Source: Halomonas sp. LBP4 (GTDB taxonomy: Bacteria > Pseudomonadota > Gammaproteobacteria > Pseudomonadales > Halomonadaceae). Taken from it: a stretch of 64,000 bases of DNA. Shown piece by piece: positions 58,767-64,000 of this stretch; position 1 is the stretch's first letter, and every line of letters starts with the position of its first letter. The translations under genes and the position numbers were made by a program. The notes under the pieces were generated by a model. It made no database searches and was not told the DNA's origin. It saw only the letters and a list, made by a program, of their open reading frames with translations. The stretch covers positions 201,148-265,147 of the forward strand of contig NZ_PDOG01000002.1 of the NCBI RefSeq assembly GCF_003202205.1, read 5' to 3'.

Positions 58767-61700
58767 ATGCTATCAAATCAATATGCGAGCGTTAATAATG
58801 CCTTGAACGCGTATTTTTTTTATGGGCGTTTCGCAATGATGCCTATTTACCTTGATCTTGAAGGAGATGCCAAGGAGTGGATTGCGGCGAAGCTTGATAT
58901 TGAACCAAAAAAAATCGGAGATTTTGTTGGTAGAAGTGTTGCAGAAACTCTGAGATTTGACAAGGCCGATCCGTACCATCAGCAATTAGCGTGGCTACAG
59001 GATTGGAGCCTGAAAGGACGTAAAGAACCTCCACCGTTTACAGCCCTTCTTTGTGCATTTTCAATCGCTGCGGAACGTATGTGTGCCGATGAAAATTTTT
59101 CAGCCAACAACTACACGCAAAGGTTATTCGATTTGCTGGAAGTCTCAAGCCTCACTCATCAAGGGAAGCTTAAGCAGCATGCCAAGGCGACACGACAGTT
59201 TTGGCGAGCACTAAATATTTGGCTTTCTGAGAACGACTATGAGCTTGGTAGGCCGACTGCTCAGCAGGTTAATAGTTGGAAGTACGCAAGCTATGCTCTC
59301 TCCCAGGCACTTGTGCGTGACGGAGATCGGCAGCGTTTTTCTAGGCTCTTCGAGAAAATGCATCTCATTCCAGGCGAGAAAGTTTCGGAAGCCGAAATGC
59401 TCTTGTACCTGCACGAGTGGATGTGCGGTGAGGGTCCAACGACCTGGATGAAGAAGATCTGGGCAGTCACGGATCTCCGTGACAGGGTGGTGGCCGCAGC
59501 ACTTGACGAGTTCAAGGCCTGGTCGCCGGGGGGGCGAGTCACCCGCGAGGGTCCCGGTCGGGCTAGGTTTCAATGGAAGCTTGAGTTTTCCGGTTTCCCA
59601 AGAAGGCGTGCCTCGCTAGTGCTCCATGCGGTAGGAAACGCTAGCACGGAACCGTTGCGGCTTAATAGTGTGTCCAACATAGTGGTCCGGCGTGCCTTTG
59701 ATGGTCTGGATGGAGAGCTACGTCTCATAGAGGAAACCGAGCCAGGCTTCCGCTTCCTTGGGCCTGTTAGCGATATTGATATTAACTGCCTTCTTCTTGG
59801 ATCGGCGGTCTTTGTCGGAGAGTTAACAGGGATCCAATACACCTACACGGCTAAGCCTATAATAGTCTTTTCCCGCTCTGAAGATGATCCGGGCTATCGA
59901 GAGGTGCAGCGCGCTAATCTCTTCTATGAGCACGCGTTAATGTGCCACAAGTCTTGGATCGAGAAGGTAGAGGGTCACCTCGCTGAGTGCGCTCGGCCAG
60001 GTTACACAGTTTTACGTCCGGGGGGGATTCCGGGAATTCCCGAGGATTGGTTTATCCTTCGGGGAGTGGAGTTTATACGCGCAGTCAATAACGCCCACGA
60101 GAGCCTCTATGGATTGAACCCGATCAGCGGCCAGGCATCGGTTGCCGCGGTTGGGGGATTAAAGCTCGGCCCGAGCGTTTGGCATGCCGACTGGCCCCCG
60201 CGAGTCGAGGCGCGTTCTGACCGCGAAGGTTCCAAGCTGTTACTCGTCCTTGAAACCCTTGGGCTCGCCGACAAGATCCTACGTACGGCCGAGGCGCAGG
60301 GCGATTTCATGGAAACAGGGTTCGAGCCTGGCGATGAACTAGAAGGCGCTAATGCGCGCGCTGTTGTTATTACAACTGCAACCGAGCTCTCCGAGGCGGG
60401 GTTGTCGTTTCGTTCAGCCAACACGCCACGTCCACTTGGGCGGCAGCAACTCTCCCATCTCCTTTCTAAGGAAGGCTACTTATCATTCTCAGCCCAGAAA
60501 ATCGCTAGGTTAACGGATGATCCGGTAGGGCTGAAGGGAGCTACTATTCTTGGCGAGTTGTCTGAAGGGGGAGAACCGGATGACCGTGATGGAATTTTAC
60601 ATGTTTGTGAAGAGATCCCTGTCGGCGAGGCCGAGATAGAAAGCCAAGTCGCATGGAAGACAGGGGGGGGGCGCTCTAGTGAAGCACCAGAATCCTGCGT
60701 TATTCGTGGATACCACAGCTGGGAGGTCGAGCCCTTTGAAAAGGGGGACGACAGATATGAGGCCAAGCGCATGCACTGTAAGACATGCGGCCTTCAAACT
60801 CTCTCCCGTTCCCGAAAGGTTGCGAAACGCAATGTCTGGGGGATGAACGGGATAGACTGCGGGGCGACGCGCAGGAAGGCGCCAATCGAAACCGTGCCGG
60901 TAATCAAAAGTGAGGTTCCGGGCTCACCTAGTATCGTGCTCGATGGTCTCTGCTACCTCGGGAGTGGTGGGTGGCACACCTTCCAGCGCTTAGCCGGCCT
61001 CTTGCATGAAGAGCCTTGGTATCCCACACAATTGGCATCGGAGCTGCTTGCTCTAGGACATATCGACACGATCGAGGATCGACCCGGAAGGATCAGCGAA
61101 TGGCAAGTCGCACCCCCGGCCCTCGTGGTAGTAGGTGCTTCCAGTTGCTATCTCGCTGGTTTCCACTCGAGCGATTTCATCGCATTGATCGATCGAATTC
61201 TGACCGCGGGGGGAGGCCGCTATTCGCCGATTAGCAACACGGGATCGCTGCCTGTTCATCGCTGGGACGATGTCTCTGACGAGCTGCTAGAAAATCTTGC
61301 AAGGGATGTGCGCGATCCGCATGGACGCGCACCGATGATATCCCGGTCAACTGGTGCCAAGATTGCGGCGAATCTCGCGGGGCTCTGGTCATATCTGGAA
61401 GATGCGCCAGTCATTCATCTCGAAGCGCGTGAAGCTGCCTTCAGGTTCAACCCAGTGCGTGCTCGCTGGGAACGATCGGACGGCACTGCGAGCCCCGGTG
61501 CCTACAAGGTCGACTTGCATGGAAGCCGTTTTTTCTACAGGGACTTGGCGGGAGTTGCCAGAGAAACTGGCTTCGCCGTGGCGAAGGCACTCGATGCGCG
61601 TAGAAATGGCGTGAAGCTCCACAGCTACGATCCTGTAAAGGGTGTCCTTACCAGTGCGCTCGGTTGTGAGCCGCCAGGGCTCTATGCTCGAGCACTCGTC

Positions 61701-61811
61701 ACGGCGAGTGGGCGCCTACCGGAACGAGCAGATGGCAGAAGCATATACCGGGGAGTACCACCCGAGGTCGGGCTTGTCATCATGAAGAAGCTCTACGAGG
61801 GAGAGGAGTAA
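58767..61811 (+). CDS. Large YjiT/DruH-like protein, candidate Druantia III component
   Basis: 1014-residue protein with no catalytic motif I recognise. Start ATG at 58767 follows GAGGGG; the TTG upstream at 58752 is less likely. N-terminal half is helical (DPYHQQLAWLQDWSLKGRK, RALNIWLSENDYELGRPT). A possible metal site lies near residue 670 (HCKTCGLQTLSR with a later GIDCG). The C-terminal third has VVVGASSCYLAGFHSSDF and AREAAFRFNPVRARW. Codon use and AT content differ sharply from genes left of 56.6 kb, indicating transfer. Two bases before the helicase gene: a large unknown protein plus a DExH helicase is the layout of Druantia type III (DruH-DruE; yjiT-yjiV in E. coli). The assignment is from layout and recall, not alignment. 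Confidence 0.6.
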   Translation: MLSNQYASVNNALNAYFFYGRFAMMPIYLDLEGDAKEWIAAKLDIEPKKIGDFVGRSVAETLRFDKADPYHQQLAWLQDWSLKGRKEPPPFTALLCAFSIAAERMCADENFSANNYTQRLFDLLEVSSLTHQGKLKQHAKATRQFWRALNIWLSENDYELGRPTAQQVNSWKYASYALSQALVRDGDRQRFSRLFEKMHLIPGEKVSEAEMLLYLHEWMCGEGPTTWMKKIWAVTDLRDRVVAAALDEFKAWSPGGRVTREGPGRARFQWKLEFSGFPRRRASLVLHAVGNASTEPLRLNSVSNIVVRRAFDGLDGELRLIEETEPGFRFLGPVSDIDINCLLLGSAVFVGELTGIQYTYTAKPIIVFSRSEDDPGYREVQRANLFYEHALMCHKSWIEKVEGHLAECARPGYTVLRPGGIPGIPEDWFILRGVEFIRAVNNAHESLYGLNPISGQASVAAVGGLKLGPSVWHADWPPRVEARSDREGSKLLLVLETLGLADKILRTAEAQGDFMETGFEPGDELEGANARAVVITTATELSEAGLSFRSANTPRPLGRQQLSHLLSKEGYLSFSAQKIARLTDDPVGLKGATILGELSEGGEPDDRDGILHVCEEIPVGEAEIESQVAWKTGGGRSSEAPESCVIRGYHSWEVEPFEKGDDRYEAKRMHCKTCGLQTLSRSRKVAKRNVWGMNGIDCGATRRKAPIETVPVIKSEVPGSPSIVLDGLCYLGSGGWHTFQRLAGLLHEEPWYPTQLASELLALGHIDTIEDRPGRISEWQVAPPALVVVGASSCYLAGFHSSDFIALIDRILTAGGGRYSPISNTGSLPVHRWDDVSDELLENLARDVRDPHGRAPMISRSTGAKIAANLAGLWSYLEDAPVIHLEAREAAFRFNPVRARWERSDGTASPGAYKVDLHGSRFFYRDLAGVARETGFAVAKALDARRNGVKLHSYDPVKGVLTSALGCEPPGLYARALVTASGRLPERADGRSIYRGVPPEVGLVIMKKLYEGEE

Positions 61812-61813
61812 GT

Positions 61814-64000
61814 ATGGGTAAGACAACACCGGCAGAGGTTCTGAATTATATTCAGGAAGCCTACCACAAGTACTATGACAGCGCGTTCTGGATGCGCGAC
61901 GAGGCCGATCATGCGGGAACGCCGCGACCTCCTCGACAACCCCGGTTTTACAGCACAGGAAATACTACTCGAGGCCGTGCTGGCGTACCCTTCCGAAGTG
62001 CCGATCGCCGAGGCTTGCAAGAGGGCGAGTCTTCCAGCCGGCGTCGAGGAACATCTGGGCCGTGTAGTCTTTGGCGAGAATTACAAGCTTCGCAGGCATC
62101 AGGCCCAGTCCCTCGTTACCTCTCTCGTCGCGAACGATGCAATACAGCGAAACGTGGTGGTTACCTCCGGAACTGGCTCAGGGAAAACAGAGAGTTTTCT
62201 TGTCCCCGTGATTGCGCGGCTGCTGGCGGAGCGCCTCCGCGGAGTAGGTACTGGAGGAATCCATCCATGGTGGAACGGCCATTGGTCGCAGGAGGATCAA
62301 TGGTCTGGAATGCGCTCACGGGTCAGTGGGGGCCCATCGCCCGCCGTTCGTGCGATGCTGCTTTATCCGACTAACGCCCTCGTCGAAGATCAGGTTTCAC
62401 GACTGCGGCGCGCAGCAGGGCGAGCCTGTGACATCCACGGGGCACCGCTTTTCTACTTTGGTCGGTACACAGGTGCGACACCGGGCGGCACATTCTTTCC
62501 GGATGGGAGGCTGAATGCAAGAGATCGCCACGAGGTGGGTAACGTGGCGCAGGAAATCCGGAGGATCGCGCAGGAGGCGGCTAGCCTTGCCAACCGCGAT
62601 GAGGAGATTCGAGGTCAGTTCCAAGATCCTTATCGTGGCGAAATGCTTACACGTTGGGACATGATCGATGCTCCACCTGATATCCTCATCACCAATATCT
62701 CGATGCTGAACGTTATGCTTATGCGCGGCCACGAGGCGCGGATATTCGAAGAGACACGGAAATGGCTCGCGGCCTCCGAGGATAACCACTTCTCACTAGT
62801 TGTCGATGAGTTACATGGCTACCGCGGCACAGCTGGGACCGAGGTCGCCCTCGTCGTGCGCAACTTACTTCTCAGGCTGGGTCTCGAACCAGGCTCCCCC
62901 CAGCTACGTTGCCTCGGCACGAGCGCCTCGCTCGACGGAGAAGAGGGCAGGGAATACCTTGAGCAATTCTTCGGCGTGGATCGCAAGACTTTCGCGGTCT
63001 ATCCTGGTGAACCGCGCATGCCGGTACACGATCTCCCAATCAAGGAAGAAGACATCCTCGAATACGCCGAAGCCGCCGTAAAGGGTGACGAGAAAGCGCT
63101 CGACTCGATTATCGCGCAGGTGCCGCCGCGCGAGACGCTCGGAGCTGCAATCCTCGAGGCGGGAGCGGGCGCGCCGGTGCGCATCTCTAGGGTCAAGGAG
63201 GCTCTGTTCGGAGAGGATGCCAGCCAGCTCGCCTTTGACGCTGTCCTGCGCGCTGCCGACCGGGAAGTCTCCAAATCTCACGAGGCCCCCTTGCCATCGT
63301 TCCGGACGCACATGTTCCTGCGCCAGATTCAGGGGATCTGGGCCTGTTCCAACACAACATGCGATCAGGTAGAAGAGCATTATCGTCACAAGGATCGGCA
63401 TATCGGAAAGCTTTTCAAGCACCCAGCCATCAAGTGTGGATGCGGCGGGCAAGTGCTTGAGCTCCTGTACTGCTACGATTGTGGCGAGGCCTACCTCGGT
63501 GGTTATGTGACGCCACGCTCTAATGGTAGCGAGGAAGGAGAAACCTTTCTTGAGTCTGGGCCGACTGGTCTCTCAGAAACCGGGCCTGGCCTTGTCAATG
63601 AGCGACCACATTCTAAGTTCCGGTGGTACTGGCCTGGCAAGAGAGTAACGCCGCAGGGAGATGCGTCGTGGGGGCATATGGACCCAGCCACAAAGAAGAA
63701 AAAGCAATTCGGCTTAGTCGATGCCTGCTACAAGCCGCTTTACGGCCACCTTGCCAAGGCCATGCCGGGCGACCAAGTGACAGGGACAATGTTCCAAGTG
63801 CCAAGTGGCGTGAATGCGCCAGCTCTACCAGAGAGGTGCCCGGCCTGCGAGTCCAAGCGAAGCCAGCACCGGATTCTCAAGTCCTTCTTCTCTGGAAGCC
63901 GCGTGAATAGTCCCATACGCGGTCTCCGGACCGGTCTTAACGTCACGACACAGATCATCGCAGACCGCGCGGCTACTAAACTCGGCACAGCGAGCCGGGC
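61814..64000 (+). pseudogene. DExH helicase (DruE-like), frameshifted near start, truncated by window end
   Basis: ATG 61814 follows GGGAGAGGAG and encodes VLNYIQEAYHKYYDSAFWMR, a typical opening of this helicase group. One extra base near 61905-61908 (GAGGCCGATC) then shifts the frame. From ATG 61911 (MRERRDLLDNPGF) the next frame stays open to base 64000, about 696 codons. Motifs: Walker A SGTGSGKTESF, LLYPTNALVEDQVSRL (Ia), DILITNISMLNVMLMR, VVDELHGYRGTAGTEVA (II), LGTSASL (III), then a zinc cluster (CSNTTC, CGCGG, CYDCGEAY). The C-terminal RecA domain and any DUF1998 lie beyond the window. Translation could restart at 61911, leaving a nearly complete protein, or the extra base may be a sequencing error. 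Lhr-like family call is firm; Druantia III is inferred from the partner gene. Confidence 0.7.

Overview
The window is about 64 kb of a high-GC gammaproteobacterial chromosome. Gene content and order (ccmABCDEFGHI, smc-zipA-ligA, glrK-qseG-glrR, xseA next to guaBA, TRAP and TTT transporters) suggest a Halomonas-like member of the Halomonadaceae; this is inferred from overall character, not from a marker gene. No rRNA, tRNA or CRISPR array was seen. Layout: 1-2.4 kb holds the 3' part of a sodium-pumping decarboxylase beta subunit, yigZ and an SOS-box-controlled LexA/UmuD-type self-cleaving protein that lacks a DNA-binding domain. 2.6-9.7 kb is a complete nine-gene cytochrome c maturation operon. 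9.7-17.7 kb is a chromosome-maintenance block (smc, zipA, ligA, yheU). 18.0-28.6 kb is a catabolic region. A seven-gene minus-strand operon encodes a crotonase, a two-subunit B12 mutase with methylmalonyl-CoA-type specificity residues, a CoA-transferase, the MeaB chaperone, a cobalamin adenosyltransferase and a DUF1289 protein. An IclR regulator, a TAXI-type TRAP importer and a thioesterase follow. Together they look like a pathway importing a small carboxylate, possibly methylmalonate, and feeding it to succinyl-CoA. 28.7-38.4 kb is housekeeping: mnmC, yciI, a PHP phosphoesterase, yciO, a potassium channel, a CYTH protein, a DUF47-Pit phosphate pair and argA. 38.4-42.7 kb carries glrK-qseG-glrR preceded by a structured non-coding region with a near-consensus sigma-54 promoter, upstream inverted repeats and a strong terminator. 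This is the position of the GlmY small RNA in enterics and is the best candidate here for an undescribed element. 43.2-56.6 kb is the xseA / guaB-guaA locus. It is split by about 7.5 kb carrying an AbrB-family membrane protein, a TctABC tripartite tricarboxylate transporter and a TctD/TctE/periplasmic-protein regulatory set. A broken copy of the 5' end of guaB marks the left edge and intact guaB the right edge, so the block looks inserted. Directly after guaA lies a decayed IS701-family element with perfect ends and CTAG flanks, which separates guaA from its terminator. From about 58.2 kb to the window end the composition becomes more AT-rich. There a large YjiT/DruH-like protein is followed by a DExH helicase (frameshifted near its start, cut by the window end). 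This is most likely a Druantia type III-like anti-phage island at the guaA 3' end.
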